DNA of 64,000 nt from Candidatus Zixiibacteriota bacterium (GTDB lineage Bacteria; Desulfobacterota; Binatia; UBA9968), in assembly GCA_035574315.1 (NCBI GenBank), contig DATLYW010000048.1, positions 186,001 through 250,000 on the forward strand. Reading direction: 5' to 3'. How positions within the stretch are numbered: the stretch's first letter is position 1; every line of letters starts with the position of its first letter. Shown piece by piece: positions 39,272 through 48,295 of the stretch. Under the pieces are notes generated by a model that did not search any database, had not been told where the DNA came from, and worked only from the letters and a program-made list of their open reading frames with translations. The position numbers were made by a program, and so were the translations under genes.

Positions 39272-40819
39272 ATGGAAACAATGCTCGTCTGGATACTGAT
39301 TTCCGCCGGCGCGACGATCGGGCTGCTCGCGACTTTTCTGATCGCGTCGGAACGCGAGCTCAAGAAGGCACGGACGCAGATCGCGAACCTGAAAGAGGCT
39401 CGCCCGGATGCCACCCAGAGCCCACCCGGGTCCGCTGAGAGTCCGGAGCACGAGAGCCAGCTGACCGCGCTGCGGGAGCAGAACCGGGAGCTACGCCGGG
39501 AGCTGGAGCTCCTTTCGGGCCGCCTGGAAGCCAGCGAGCGCAAAGCGGCCGGGCTCGAAGCCGCCGCGTCGCGCCTTGCTTCCGCTGAAGCCGAAAGTCG
39601 GCGCCGCGAGCAGACCGTCGGCGAGCTGCAAGCGAGAGTGGCCCAGCTTTCGGCGGAGCTCGAGCAACGCCAATCCCGGCTCCACGAAGCGGAAATGGCG
39701 CGGCAGCAGAGCGCTGCCCGAGAAGAGGAGCACGCCAACGAGGTGGCCGCGCTAAGGACGCGGCTGGAGATCGCCGAGGCGCGGCTGCGCGACTTCGCGG
39801 CGGCGGAGCAACGCCTGGCTGACATGGAATCGCGCGCCTCCGGCTTCACCGAGGAAAAGCAAAAGCTGGAGGCGGCGCTGGCCGAGATGCGCCAGCGCCT
39901 CGGCGCAAGCGAGGAGAAAGCCCGTGAAGCCGATGCTGCCCGCACGCGCCTGCGGCAGCTCGAAGCGGCCTACGGGGAGGCGCTCGCCGAAAAGCAACGC
40001 GTCGAAGCCGAGCTCGAGCGCTGGCGTCAACGGGTCTCCGAGGACGAGGACAACCGCCGTCGCCTCGAAGCGCTCCAGCGGCAGGTCGATTTGCTTCGTG
40101 CCCGGGGGCAAGCGCTCGGAGAGGACTGGCGTATCCTGGAGAACGAGCTTTCGGGAATTGCTCGGCTTCTCGAGTCGCTTCCGGGACAGGGCGTTTCGTC
40201 GTCCCCCGAGACGATGCCTGGCGCAACCGCGGCAGGCCCTGCAGGTGCTCTCGAAGAGCCGCCCGCAGGCCACGGCGCCGAACACTTGGACCGCGGCCGA
40301 CCGGCGCACGGGTTCCGGCGTTACGGGGCCGTTGGCGCCCTGGGAGTTCTCGTTGTCGCCGCCGCAGTGGCAACCGTTTTTTTTCTGACTTCCGGCGACG
40401 ACGCGTCACCCCCCATGAATGCCGGGCAGCCTGAAATCGCCCGCTTCCCCGAAGAACAGCCGCCCGCAAGCGCGTCGCTCCCCGGCCGTGTCCGGGACGA
40501 AAAACCGCCCTTCTCCGAGCCGCCGAAACCTCTGAAAAACGAGCCCCTGCGGCAGACGCGCAGCTCGAGGAGCGCCGGCGGTGAGACAAGGGGCTCCGCA
40601 AGCCCCGCTCCGGCCGCGGGAACACTGTACGAGGTGATCCGACCGACCCAGGTTTTCAGCGAGCCCGCTGAGAACTCTCAACTCATCGCCAACATCGACC
40701 CCGGAACCAGGATCAACGTGGTTTCCTCGCGCAACGGCTGGCTCGAGATTCGCTCCAGGCATGGACGCCCGCCCGGTTTTGTGAGAGAGCAAGACGCGGT
40801 GCGCAGGAGACAGAACTAG
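39272..40819 (+). CDS. Membrane coiled-coil protein with C-terminal SH3b domain
   Basis: The ATG at 39272 has an AGGAG site; the upstream frame to 39179 is not protein-like. The 515-residue product has an N-terminal membrane segment (M-L-V-W-I-L-I-S-A-G-A-T-I-G-L-L-A), a long Ala/Glu/Leu/Arg-rich coiled coil (residues about 25-300), a second membrane segment (A-V-G-A-L-G-V-L-V-V-A-A-A-V-A-T-V-F-F-L) near 355, and an SH3b domain near 450-510 (T-R-I-N-V-V-S-S-R-N-G-W-L-E-I-R-S, P-P-G-F-V). The order is unusual and suggests an inner-membrane protein linking a cytoplasmic coiled coil to the cell wall. Function unknown. Related in theme to the lipoprotein at 37927. Confidence 0.8.
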   Translation: METMLVWILISAGATIGLLATFLIASERELKKARTQIANLKEARPDATQSPPGSAESPEHESQLTALREQNRELRRELELLSGRLEASERKAAGLEAAASRLASAEAESRRREQTVGELQARVAQLSAELEQRQSRLHEAEMARQQSAAREEEHANEVAALRTRLEIAEARLRDFAAAEQRLADMESRASGFTEEKQKLEAALAEMRQRLGASEEKAREADAARTRLRQLEAAYGEALAEKQRVEAELERWRQRVSEDEDNRRRLEALQRQVDLLRARGQALGEDWRILENELSGIARLLESLPGQGVSSSPETMPGATAAGPAGALEEPPAGHGAEHLDRGRPAHGFRRYGAVGALGVLVVAAAVATVFFLTSGDDASPPMNAGQPEIARFPEEQPPASASLPGRVRDEKPPFSEPPKPLKNEPLRQTRSSRSAGGETRGSASPAPAAGTLYEVIRPTQVFSEPAENSQLIANIDPGTRINVVSSRNGWLEIRSRHGRPPGFVREQDAVRRRQN

Positions 40820-40918
40820 CCGTCCCGCGGCGGAACCCGCTCACCGCAAACGCCGCTGTTTTTGCGCCGGACGCCCCGCCCGTGCTATGAGAGCGCCAAA
40901 CCCGGGAAGGAGGCGGTC

Positions 40919-41299
40919 ATGACGCGGAGAACGAGCATTCACGTCAAGGGCATGGAGCACGGCGCGCCCATACCGAACGGCGCCGTGGTGGGCAACCTTA
41001 TATTTTCTTCGGCGATTTCCGGCAGGGACGCTGCGACCGGAATTCTGCCTTCCGACCCCGACGAGCAGGCCGAAACGATGTTCCGGAATCTCAGGCTGTT
41101 CATGGACGCCGCCGGCGGAACACCCGAGAACATCGGCCATATGACCGTGTTTCTCAGAGAAGAGAGGTATCGCGACGCCGTCAACAAGGCCTGGCTCCGA
41201 ATGTTTCCCGACGAGCACAACCGGCCGGCGCGCCACGCGATCAAGGCGGAGCTGCGGGGCGAAGTGCTGTTTCAGGTCGAGGTGATCGCGGTGCTCTGA
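40919..41299 (+). CDS. RidA/YjgF-family protein
   Basis: The ATG at 40919 has a GGAAGGAGGCGG site; 126 residues. The RidA pattern is visible: P-N-G-A-V-V-G-N-L-I-F-S-S-A-I-S-G-R-D, D-P-D-E-Q-A-E-T-M-F-R-N-L-R-L-F-M, T-V-F-L-R-E-E-R-Y-R, P-A-R-H-A-I-K-A-E-L-R-G-E-V-L-F-Q-V-E-V-I-A-V. The second paralogue in the window, and shorter than the first. The R-H-A-I region replaces the usual P-A-R-S/T, so substrate specificity may differ. The cupin gene follows 67 bases later, and the two may be one unit. Confidence 0.85.
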   Translation: MTRRTSIHVKGMEHGAPIPNGAVVGNLIFSSAISGRDAATGILPSDPDEQAETMFRNLRLFMDAAGGTPENIGHMTVFLREERYRDAVNKAWLRMFPDEHNRPARHAIKAELRGEVLFQVEVIAVL

Positions 41300-41366
41300 C
41301 GCGGTTGACAAGACCGGGTGCGCGTTGCAGGATGGGCGGAAATCCACCTCGGGGAAGGAGGAGCCG

Positions 41367-41753
41367 ATGGGCATCGAAATCATCGATCTGGTCGCCTTGG
41401 GACACCAGGAGAAACGGCGCAAGAACGTTTTCAACACTCCCCGGTTTCACGCCTGGATGCACTACTACAAGCCGGGACAGAAAGATGAGATGCACTGCCA
41501 CAACGCCGACCAGACCTTCGTGGTCATCGAAGGCGAGTGCACCATGAGCTTTCCCGACGGCGGCAGGGTGACGCTCAAGCCCGGGCAGGCGGCGCTCATT
41601 ACCGGCGGCTCTTTCTACCAGCTGGAAAACACGGGCTCCGGGCCGATGATCATGATGGGCAACCGCTCGGGGCCGGCTGAAAAGATCCAGATCATCAGCT
41701 ACGAGACCCGCAAGGACATCCGGGCTCAGGTCCAGGCGAGCCAGGGAAGCTGA
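41367..41753 (+). CDS. Cupin domain protein
   Basis: A GAAGGAGGAG ribosome-binding site precedes the ATG at 41367; 128 residues. The double-stranded beta-helix cupin motifs appear as H-C-H-N-A-D-Q-T-F-V-V-I-E-G-E-C near residues 44-60 and G-G-S-F-Y-Q-L-E-N-T-G near 87-98. The first motif supplies H and H and the usual E, consistent with a metal site. A single cupin of this size could be a small dioxygenase, isomerase or regulator; nothing in the sequence decides. It follows the RidA gene. Confidence 0.87.
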   Translation: MGIEIIDLVALGHQEKRRKNVFNTPRFHAWMHYYKPGQKDEMHCHNADQTFVVIEGECTMSFPDGGRVTLKPGQAALITGGSFYQLENTGSGPMIMMGNRSGPAEKIQIISYETRKDIRAQVQASQGS

Positions 41754-41804
41754 CGGCCACTCCCGCCCGCGCGGGAAGGTATCGCGCCGCCCGCGCGACG
41801 GCTC

Positions 41805-42560
41805 TCACCCATCCGAGATCGAAGCGATCAACCGCCGGCAAAATTCGCCGATTTCACCGTGGTGAACGAAATCGGCGAGCTCGTCGAGCGGTCCCGCTTC
41901 GCGATTGACGATCGCCAGCCGGGCGCCGCTGCGTTTGGCAAGCAGCGGGAAAGACGCCGCCGGCTGAACCTGGAGCGACGAGCCCATCACGACGAACGTG
42001 TCCGCGCGCTCGGTCCACCGGCGCGCCCGCTCCATGGCGTCCTGGGGCATCGCCTGGCCGAAGGAAATCGTCGCGGGCTTGAGGATTCCGCCGCAGGCGT
42101 CGCACGTGGGCGAACGAAAATCGGCGGTCAGTCGCCTCATGATCTCGTCGGTTTCGAAATCCTTGCCGCAGGCGAGGCAAACTGTACGGCGGTAGGTGCC
42201 GTGCAGCTCCACGATCTTTTCATCAGGCAGCCCGGCCATCCGATGCAGGCCGTCGACGTTCTGGGTGATCACGCCCATCAACTTACCCTTGGCTTCGAGG
42301 CTCCGGACGAAGTGATGGCCAAGGTTCGGAACGGCCTCGCGGTAGGTCCGGTAGCTCTCGAGCCGCCTGCGCCAGGATTCGAGACGCGCTTCCTCGCTGC
42401 TGACGTATTCCTGAAAGGTGATCGGCCGGTATCGGGTCCACAACCCTCCCGGACTGCGGAAGTCGGGGATGCCGGATTCGGTGCTGATCCCCGCTCCCGT
42501 AAAGACCACGATCCGGTTGCTCTCCCGCAGACATGCGGCGAGCTCCTCGAACGTCATCAT
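41805..42560 (-). CDS. cobB: NAD-dependent protein deacylase (sirtuin)
   Basis: The 251-residue protein is a complete sirtuin: G-A-G-I-S-T-E-S-G-I-P-D-F-R-S near residue 22, T-Q-N-V-D-G-L-H near 99, L-H-G-T-Y-R near 118, then a zinc ribbon with four cysteines (C-L-A-C and C-D-A-C near 128 and 154), and S-S-L-Q-V-Q-P-A-A near 195. Sirtuins remove acyl groups from lysine with NAD. The class is bacterial CobB-like. It is convergent with the cupin gene with 51 bases between them, and the next gene (MFS) lies upstream of it on the same strand. Confidence 0.93.
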   Translation of the reverse strand: MMTFEELAACLRESNRIVVFTGAGISTESGIPDFRSPGGLWTRYRPITFQEYVSSEEARLESWRRRLESYRTYREAVPNLGHHFVRSLEAKGKLMGVITQNVDGLHRMAGLPDEKIVELHGTYRRTVCLACGKDFETDEIMRRLTADFRSPTCDACGGILKPATISFGQAMPQDAMERARRWTERADTFVVMGSSLQVQPAASFPLLAKRSGARLAIVNREAGPLDELADFVHHGEIGEFCRRLIASISDG

Positions 42561-42588
42561 CGGGCCATTTTATAAACCCCACCGCGGG

Positions 42589-43809
42589 TCAGGACAACTC
42601 CCCCGCCTGGCGCTCCCCCGGAACCTGCAGCAGAAGCGCGAGGCCGGCTCCCGAAAGGATCAATGCTCCGGTAATGCTGAATCCCAGCGCGAACGAGCCT
42701 GCATCCCCCATCCGGCCGATCAGCGTCGGAATCAGGCCGGCGCCGACCAGGAACCCGAACGGCACCGCAAAGCTGACGGCGAGATTGCGCGCCTGGGGCG
42801 GCGTGATGCGGGCGAGCGCGGCAAACCCCGCGGGGAAGAACCAGACTGCCAGAAGCGGCTGGAGCAGAACCACGACCGCCAGCCAGCGATCGGATGCCGG
42901 TCCGAGGAGGAACGAGAGCGCCCCGGTGAACGTCAGGCTCACGACCAGGGTACGCTTCACTCCCAGGCGGTCCGTGACCCACCCGCCGAACACGCCGAGG
43001 ACCGGCCCATAGGATCGTGAGAACGCGACCAGGGCGTTGGCCCAGCTTGGAGTGATCTGGCGCTCGCTCACGAGGTAAAGGGGCAGCATGGCGTAAACCC
43101 CGATCGTCGAGCTGATGCCCCAGGCGAACAGCAACAGCATGATCCAGAACGATCGGAGACCGACCAGGAGGCGGAGCGCGCTCGAGCGCGGCGAGATTCC
43201 CGCAAACTCTCCGCCCCGGCCGTAGCGTGCATACAGGACGGCCGCCGCGACCGCGGCGGCGCCCAGGGTCGCGAGCGCCGCGCGCCAGGAGCCGCGGCGC
43301 AGGAAAAGCTCCGCGAAGAACGGCGCGGTGAAGAAACCGAGGTTCGGCGCCAGCTCGTGCACCGAGATCGCCTTGCCCCAGTGGCGCGGATCGATCTGCG
43401 CGGTGATCGTCGCGATCGCCGACGGAATGTAAAGACCCGTAGCGAAGCCCAAGGCGCAGAGCCCCAGCTGAAGGAGCGGGAGATGGCTGGCCGAAGCGCT
43501 GGCCAGCAGCGCCGCCCCTGTCCCGGCGGTCGAAACCACGATCGTGCTCTTGTGTGTGAGGCCGGCGGCGACGAAGCCCGAAAGGATCAGCCCGACCAGA
43601 TATCCCCCCGAGATCAAGAAAAAGAGCAAACCCGCCTGGGTGTGGCTCATTTCGAGCTCACGCTCGATGGCCGGCAGGAGCGGCGAGAGGACGATCCGGG
43701 CCACAAAGTTGATGAGGAAGATCCCGGCGAGAAAAACGATCGGACCTACATGGGGCCAGAACGATTCTTGCCCCGATGCCAGGATCAGGCCTTTGTTCTT
43801 TTCAGCCAT
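42589..43809 (-). CDS. MFS transporter
   Basis: From the ATG at 43809 the product is 406 residues; the frame continues to 43842 without a ribosome-binding site. Twelve hydrophobic segments and an MFS loop motif (G-L-T-H-K-S and G-G-W-V-T-D-R-L-G-V-K-R-T after the seventh to eighth segments, matching the second copy of the loop 2-3 type G-x-x-x-D-R-x-G-x-K/R) identify a major facilitator. The first helices carry L-I-N-F-V-A-R-I-V-L-S-P-L-L-P-A-I-E. Substrate unknown. It runs in the same direction as the sirtuin gene, 28 bases ahead of its start. Confidence 0.88.
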   Translation of the reverse strand: MAEKNKGLILASGQESFWPHVGPIVFLAGIFLINFVARIVLSPLLPAIERELEMSHTQAGLLFFLISGGYLVGLILSGFVAAGLTHKSTIVVSTAGTGAALLASASASHLPLLQLGLCALGFATGLYIPSAIATITAQIDPRHWGKAISVHELAPNLGFFTAPFFAELFLRRGSWRAALATLGAAAVAAAVLYARYGRGGEFAGISPRSSALRLLVGLRSFWIMLLLFAWGISSTIGVYAMLPLYLVSERQITPSWANALVAFSRSYGPVLGVFGGWVTDRLGVKRTLVVSLTFTGALSFLLGPASDRWLAVVVLLQPLLAVWFFPAGFAALARITPPQARNLAVSFAVPFGFLVGAGLIPTLIGRMGDAGSFALGFSITGALILSGAGLALLLQVPGERQAGELS

Positions 43810-43969
43810 CTCGGGAAGGAGCGAGGCGGGTGCGCGGCACATCGGTGTCGCACGGGTACTCTCCTCGGGACGTCGCCGTAACCGCCGGAGAAACTTCCCG
43901 CGCGCTTCTTTCTGGGTCAGCGCCGGTTGGGCGATCGCCCCGAACCGGCGGGCGCCTGCGGCGGCCGGT

Positions 43970-45109
43970 TCACGGGAATCCCCAGACGTCGTGCGCCACC
44001 TCGACGACCAGCTCGAGCTTGGCGATCTGCTCCTCGATGGTCAGCTTGTTTCCCAGCACGGTGCTGGAAAACCCGCACTGGGGGCTGATGCCGAGCTGCT
44101 CGATGGGCACGATTTGCGCCGCCTCGTCGATGCGCCGCTTCAAGTCGTCCGCGCGCTCCAGTGCCCCGACCTTGGTCGTGACCAGGCCGAGGTTCAGCCG
44201 CTTGCCTCGCGGCAGGTAGCGAAGCGGCGTGAAGCTGCCCGCCCGGGGTGTGTCGTATTCCAGGAAATAGCCGTCCACCTTCAGCTCGTTGAACAGAACC
44301 TCCGCCACCGGATCGTAACCGCCTTCGGCCACCCACGCGCTCTGGAAATTCCCCCGGCACAGATGCGCGCACACGGTCATCGTCGCCGGCCGCGCCTCGA
44401 TGCAGTCGTTGATCAGGCGCGCGTAGAGCGACGGCAGCCTGTCCGGATCCTCGCCGATCCTGCGCGCGTTCTCCCGCATCCGGGGGTCGCAGAGGTACGC
44501 GAGGTTGGTGTCGTCGATCTGCAGATAGGTGCAACCGATCGCCGCCAGCTCGGCGATCTCCTCCCGATAGACCCGGGCGAGGTCTGAAAAGAACTCTTCC
44601 ATGTCGGGATAGGCCGCGCGGCTGACCGCGCCGCGCCCGCCGCGAAAATGGAGCAACGACGGCGAGGGAATGCAGACCTTGGCCGTGCGCCGGGTCACCG
44701 ATTTGAGGAACTTGAAGTTTTCCGTCTCGATGCCGCGCGGCCGCCTGAGTCGCGAGACGGTCTCGAAGCGGGTCGGCGAGCGCTGCACGCTCTCGCCGGC
44801 GCCCTGAAAATCCCGTCCGGAATCCGGCAGCACCCCCTCGCGGACGACGACACCCTCGATGCACCGGAGGAAATCCGCGTGCCACAGCGTGCGCCGGTAC
44901 TCTCCGTCAGTCACGCCCTGTAACCCGAGATCTTCCTGGAGCCTCACGACGTCGCGAATGCACCTGTCCTCGACGACGCGTAGCTCGTGCTCCGTAAGCT
45001 CTCCCCTCTCCTTCCGCTCCCTGGCCTGGAGCAGATCGGACGGGCGCAGCAAGCTGCCCACGTGATCCGCGCGAAACGGCGGCTTATCCTTGTCGGGCCG
45101 GGCGACCAT
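43970..45109 (-). CDS. MetE-like cobalamin-independent methyltransferase (C-terminal-domain type)
   Basis: This 379-residue protein corresponds to the C-terminal catalytic half of cobalamin-independent methionine synthase. Key stretches: F-R-A-D-H-V-G-S-L-L-R-P near the start, L-G-L-Q-G-V-T-D-G-E-Y-R-R, T-Y-L-Q-I-D-D-T-N-L-A near 180, the zinc ligands H-L-C in V-C-A-H-L-C-R-G-N near 232, E-Y-D near 263, and the third-Cys region I-S-P-Q-C-G-F-S-S-T near 335. Many stand-alone MetE-C proteins methylate other thiols or demethylate plant or dimethylated compounds. It follows the TPR gene; the MFS transporter follows it on the same strand with a 160-base gap. Confidence 0.88.
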   Translation of the reverse strand: MVARPDKDKPPFRADHVGSLLRPSDLLQARERKERGELTEHELRVVEDRCIRDVVRLQEDLGLQGVTDGEYRRTLWHADFLRCIEGVVVREGVLPDSGRDFQGAGESVQRSPTRFETVSRLRRPRGIETENFKFLKSVTRRTAKVCIPSPSLLHFRGGRGAVSRAAYPDMEEFFSDLARVYREEIAELAAIGCTYLQIDDTNLAYLCDPRMRENARRIGEDPDRLPSLYARLINDCIEARPATMTVCAHLCRGNFQSAWVAEGGYDPVAEVLFNELKVDGYFLEYDTPRAGSFTPLRYLPRGKRLNLGLVTTKVGALERADDLKRRIDEAAQIVPIEQLGISPQCGFSSTVLGNKLTIEEQIAKLELVVEVAHDVWGFP

Positions 45110-45139
45110 GCTACGGGGTGCCTGCCAACGAACCGCTGC

Positions 45140-45604
45140 CTACTTCCTGGCCTTGTGCTTTTCGATTGCTCGCCGCAAGTCCTCGTACTCGTCGCACCTG
45201 CCGAAGAACGGGCAGGATTTCTTCAGGGCCTGCAGTTGCTTTTCCGCGTTCTGCACCTGGTTGAGATCGAGATAAAGCTCCCCGAGATACTCGTGCGCAC
45301 CCCGGTGGTTCGGATCGAGTTTGAGCGCCGTACGGTAGTGCTCCATCGCCTTGTCGAGCTGGTTGGTCTTGCGGTAGCTGTAACCGAGCATGTTGTGGAC
45401 GTCCGCGTCGTTGGGAAGCTCCTGAACCGCCTTGGCCAGATGGCTGAGCGCGGCCTTGTAGTTCTTGGCGTCGATCGCTTTTCTCGCCGCCTCGACATCG
45501 GGATTGACCCGCTCGCTTTTGGGTTCCGGCAGATCCGCGTAAGCCCCGGTCGAGAAAGTCGCGAAGCAGAGAGCTGCCAGCAACGCCACATGCGCGTTCT
45601 TCAT
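45140..45604 (-). CDS. Secreted TPR protein
   Basis: The ATG at 45604 (AGGAGGTTC site) opens a 154-residue protein with a signal peptide (K-N-A-H-V-A-L-L-A-A-L-C-F-A, A-Y-A). Tetratricopeptide repeats follow: A-A-L-S-H-L-A-K-A-V-Q-E-L-P-N-D-A-D-V-H-N-M-L-G-Y-S, then K-A-M-E-H-Y-R-T-A-L-K-L-D-P-N-H-R-G-A, then A-E-K-Q-L-Q-A-L. Two Cys (C-P-F-F-G-R-C) near the end could form a disulfide. TPR proteins mediate binding; the partner is unknown. A long frame continues to 46024 but lacks protein-like text before 45604. Confidence 0.88.
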   Translation of the reverse strand: MKNAHVALLAALCFATFSTGAYADLPEPKSERVNPDVEAARKAIDAKNYKAALSHLAKAVQELPNDADVHNMLGYSYRKTNQLDKAMEHYRTALKLDPNHRGAHEYLGELYLDLNQVQNAEKQLQALKKSCPFFGRCDEYEDLRRAIEKHKARK

Positions 45605-45771
45605 GACCGAACCTCCTGAAACGAGCGCTGGCCGGATTTTACTAGCCACCGCCCTGGAGGGCAACCGCGCCGGGCGTGTCTCCGGCTTCGGGTTACCAGG
45701 GAGTTTCCTGGTAGCGGACATCCGCTGAGAGCGGGCCGAGGTTATCAGTGAGTTCGCAAGTGTGGAGACAT

Positions 45772-45795
45772 GCAGCCCGCGTCGACGCGGGCTGC
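45772..45795. repeat. Perfect 24-base palindrome in the 416-base intergenic region
   Basis: The bases at 45772-45795 read GCAGCCCGCGTC followed by its exact reverse complement GACGCGGGCTGC. No T-tract follows in either direction, so it is not a simple terminator. The rest of the gap 45605-46020 holds no other structure or ORF that I can support. Confidence 0.6.
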
Positions 45796-46020
45796 GGCCG
45801 TCGGGATATTCCTGCAGGCCGGTTTCCGTTCGGCCTTGCACCGGTTTGTGAGGTGAGGGACCCGCTCGTTCGGCGCTATGGAACGACCGACGGTTTTTCC
45901 CGAGCCCCCGCAGTCGGTCGAGACGAGCTCGCCGACGGCCGGTCCCAATGGCCGGCGCAGGCAAAACCCGTCCGCGGAGGCGAGCCCCTTTCGAAAGGGA
46001 AAAGGCGCCTGCCGCGCCCC

Positions 46021-46227
46021 TCACCCGGTCAACGAGATCCGGACCGTCCGTCGATCTTCCTTGACCTGGATTTTACCCTCTCGAGCAAGCCAGCCCACGG
46101 CCATCGATACCATCGGCTTCGGGGCTTTGACGGCCTTTTCCAGGCCCGCGAGCGTCGATTCTCCGTTGGAGTGCAAGTGGTTCCAGACCAGCCCGGCCGT
46201 TTCGCCTATCGTTTCGACTTTCCACAC
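46021..46227 (-). CDS. Winged-helix protein (DUF2582-like)
   Basis: A GTG at 46227 has a GGGAGG site 10 bases upstream and gives 68 residues; the longer frame to 46320 lacks protein-like text. The text reads V-E-T-I-G-E-T-A-G-L-V-W-N-H-L-H-S-N-G-E-S-T-L-A-G-L-E-K-A-V, then M-V-S-M-A-V-G-W-L-A-R-E-G-K-I-Q-V, a winged-helix motif with the W-L-x-R-E-G-K-I recognition and wing. It resembles the DUF2582 family of small winged-helix proteins. Function unknown; possibly DNA-binding. Confidence 0.75.
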   Translation of the reverse strand: MWKVETIGETAGLVWNHLHSNGESTLAGLEKAVKAPKPMVSMAVGWLAREGKIQVKEDRRTVRISLTG

Positions 46228-46328
46228 GGCTCGGCACCTCCCGATCCAGTTTGGCACCTTCCCGGGCAGTTGAAAAGACGGCTGTCGGAGAAATTCTCGA
46301 CATGACGGTGCGCCCGGCAAGCTCCCCG

Positions 46329-46808
46329 CTACGACGATTGGCGGAGTCGCCGAAAAATGGAAATGCGTTCGGCCTCCGTCGTGACCCGATCAAGGACCGG
46401 GTAGAGGACGTTTTGCTCTCTGAGATCGTGATGCTCCACGAGATGCTTGTACATGAATTGCCGGTCGAGTAGAGCGATAACCGACCGTCTCAGGCGGGAA
46501 TCTTGCTCGCCCCGCAGGTTCGGGAGCGCCTGCCGGAACTCGGCCAGGAAATTTTTCATCTTTTTGTGCTCGCCGACGAAAAGCTCCACCGAGCCTCCCG
46601 GAATCTTTCCGGCCCGTCCCTGGTAAACCGGAAGCAAATGCTCTTCCTCGTCCCCCATATGCGTCAACAGCTCCGCTTCGTAGGCGACAAGAATCTCCGC
46701 CGCGCGGTCCAGGTCGAGACACAGGAGCGCTTCCTGGTGGGAAAGAAAAAGATCGTCGATCCGCTCGTGGACCTTGAGAAGATCTAAAAACGAGGCGTTC
46801 GTCCCCAT
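46329..46808 (-). CDS. Hemerythrin (HHE) domain protein
   Basis: The 159-residue protein is a four-helix HHE-type cation-binding protein. Metal-ligand motifs are visible: H14-E in V-H-E-R-I-D-D-L-F (residues 13-21), H-M-G-D-E-E-E-H-L-L-P-V-Y near residue 50, H-K-K-M-K-N-F-L-A near 81, and L-V-E-H-H-D-L-R-E-Q-N-V-L-Y-P near 122-136. Hemerythrin-like domains bind oxygen or iron, or sense oxidants. It lies about 100 bases upstream of the winged-helix gene on the same strand, and the two may be an operon. Confidence 0.87.
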   Translation of the reverse strand: MGTNASFLDLLKVHERIDDLFLSHQEALLCLDLDRAAEILVAYEAELLTHMGDEEEHLLPVYQGRAGKIPGGSVELFVGEHKKMKNFLAEFRQALPNLRGEQDSRLRRSVIALLDRQFMYKHLVEHHDLREQNVLYPVLDRVTTEAERISIFRRLRQSS

Positions 46809-47208
46809 GCAGCGCGCTCCGCTCCCGCCGGAGATCGACCTGTCGCTTTGAAGCCGCGGCTGGCGGATACCGGCACGGCATTGACCGAAGAGTTCATTGG
46901 TACCGTGGCATCAACCGACACGGCGCGCCCTTGACAACGGTTTCCCGTTCCCGGTTTCCCGCTTTTGCATGGAACCGATCGAGACCCTCGAACGGTCGAG
47001 CCGCCGTGACGTGGCAGGTCCAGATCTCAACCCGACCGACCCGGCTCGCCCTCAACGAACTCGCCGATATCTTCCCTCGAAAAATCCAAAGAGACAAGCC
47101 GTTGTACCGAATTTCCGCGTCGTTGCTTATGTCACCTGCCTTTCCTCACGATCCCGTACGATGTCTACGGCTCACTCATGAACCTGGGGCCGATCCGTCA
47201 TCGCCTTG
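46809..47208. other. Gene-free interval of 400 bases
   Basis: Short ORFs occur on both strands, but none has convincing protein text. No RNA gene, repeat or terminator that I can support. Confidence 0.4.
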
Positions 47209-47904
47209 CTAGCTGCCCCGCCGGAGCGCGTTTACGAGGATGTCCGCCCGGCGGGTAGGCTCCGGAATGCGGTACCCTTTGGAGCACCGGATCGCCCAGA
47301 AAATCGCCTCTTCGAGCGTGACGCGGTGTCCGACCGAGACGAAGATCGGTCTGACACGGTCCACGGTCCGCAAGGCGGCTCCGATGATGACACCATCGTC
47401 AGTGACCATCGAATAGCTTCCGGCTCGAAGCCCGGGCTCGACAAAACTTCCCGCAAGCGGGCTTTTCGCGCAACCGATGGTCGGCAGATCCAGCAGCACC
47501 CCGAGGTGACAGGCGATCCCGAAGCGACGCGGATGCGCGAGTCCGTGGCCGTCGACCATGAGGAGATCGGGCGTGATCGCCAGTCGGCGCCAGGCCTCGA
47601 GCAGGGCAGGGGTTTCCCGAAACGAGAGAAGGCCGGGAATGTAAGGGAACCGCACCCGGGTGACGGCGCTGCTCCGAGCCGCCTCGACGAGATCGGGCAG
47701 TTCCAGCACCACGATTCCGGCATAGGCCACGTCGGAATGCCTGGCCGCCGACAGGTCGCAGCCGGCCACGTAGCGAACCGGCCGGTCGAGCTTTTCGACG
47801 ATGACCTTGGAGCGCAGCCTCTGCTGGATCGCCACCGCCTCCTTCGGCGTCACGTCCCAAGGGTGGAGCTGCCTGGGTCTTCGCATATCAGCGAGCTCCG
47901 ACAT
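47209..47904 (-). CDS. nfi: Endonuclease V
   Basis: This 231-residue product matches endonuclease V, which nicks DNA next to deaminated bases (inosine, uracil). The hallmark active-site strand is Y-V-A-G-C-D-L-S (residues about 44-51, with the catalytic Asp), followed by G-I-V-V-L-E-L, F-P-Y-I-P-G-L-L-S-F-R-E near 86-97, D-L-L-M-V-D-G-H-G-L-A-H-P-R near 113-126, and G-C-A-K-S-P near 143. A second ATG at 47886 has a GGAG site 9 bases upstream and may be the true start. It is divergent from the CBS protein. Confidence 0.93.
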   Translation of the reverse strand: MSELADMRRPRQLHPWDVTPKEAVAIQQRLRSKVIVEKLDRPVRYVAGCDLSAARHSDVAYAGIVVLELPDLVEAARSSAVTRVRFPYIPGLLSFRETPALLEAWRRLAITPDLLMVDGHGLAHPRRFGIACHLGVLLDLPTIGCAKSPLAGSFVEPGLRAGSYSMVTDDGVIIGAALRTVDRVRPIFVSVGHRVTLEEAIFWAIRCSKGYRIPEPTRRADILVNALRRGS

Positions 47905-48295
47905 GGTGCCACGGTTGTGCGGACCCCGCCCTCCCGCTGCTGCAATCGTTCAAAAACCGCAAACCGGGAACCAGGAGCCGCAAACCATTCGGGGAACGAA
48001 GCGCCTTCGGCCGGTCCGTTTTTTCCTACCGGCAACGCGAAAATGTTACAAAAACGACCCGCCGAAGACCTCGGCTCCCGCCACTGGAGGAACTGGCTGG
48101 CATTTGCTGGAACCTTTGTCTTCTGGCACCCCTATTGCCCTTCGTGTCGTGCCGCTCCGGCGCGGGAGTCCGGCCGTTTCGAAAGCGCCGGCGCCGGCCT
48201 CTCGGGGTTCCCCCGGTTCGGCGGGGCCGCGGGCGGACAATACCCCCTGCCGCGCATTGCGACGCGCCGGGGACGAAGGAGGGAGGAGAGGCCAG
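47905..48295. other. Gene-free interval of 391 bases
   Basis: Between nfi and the CBS gene. GCCGCAAACC-type direct repeats occur near 47955-47985, and a T6 run lies at 48020-48025, but I find no supported promoter, terminator or RNA. Confidence 0.4.

Noticed and set aside
46894..47181. Short ORFs on both strands in the gene-free interval
   Set aside because: No ribosome-binding site, no motif, and the frame text is low in hydrophobic order.
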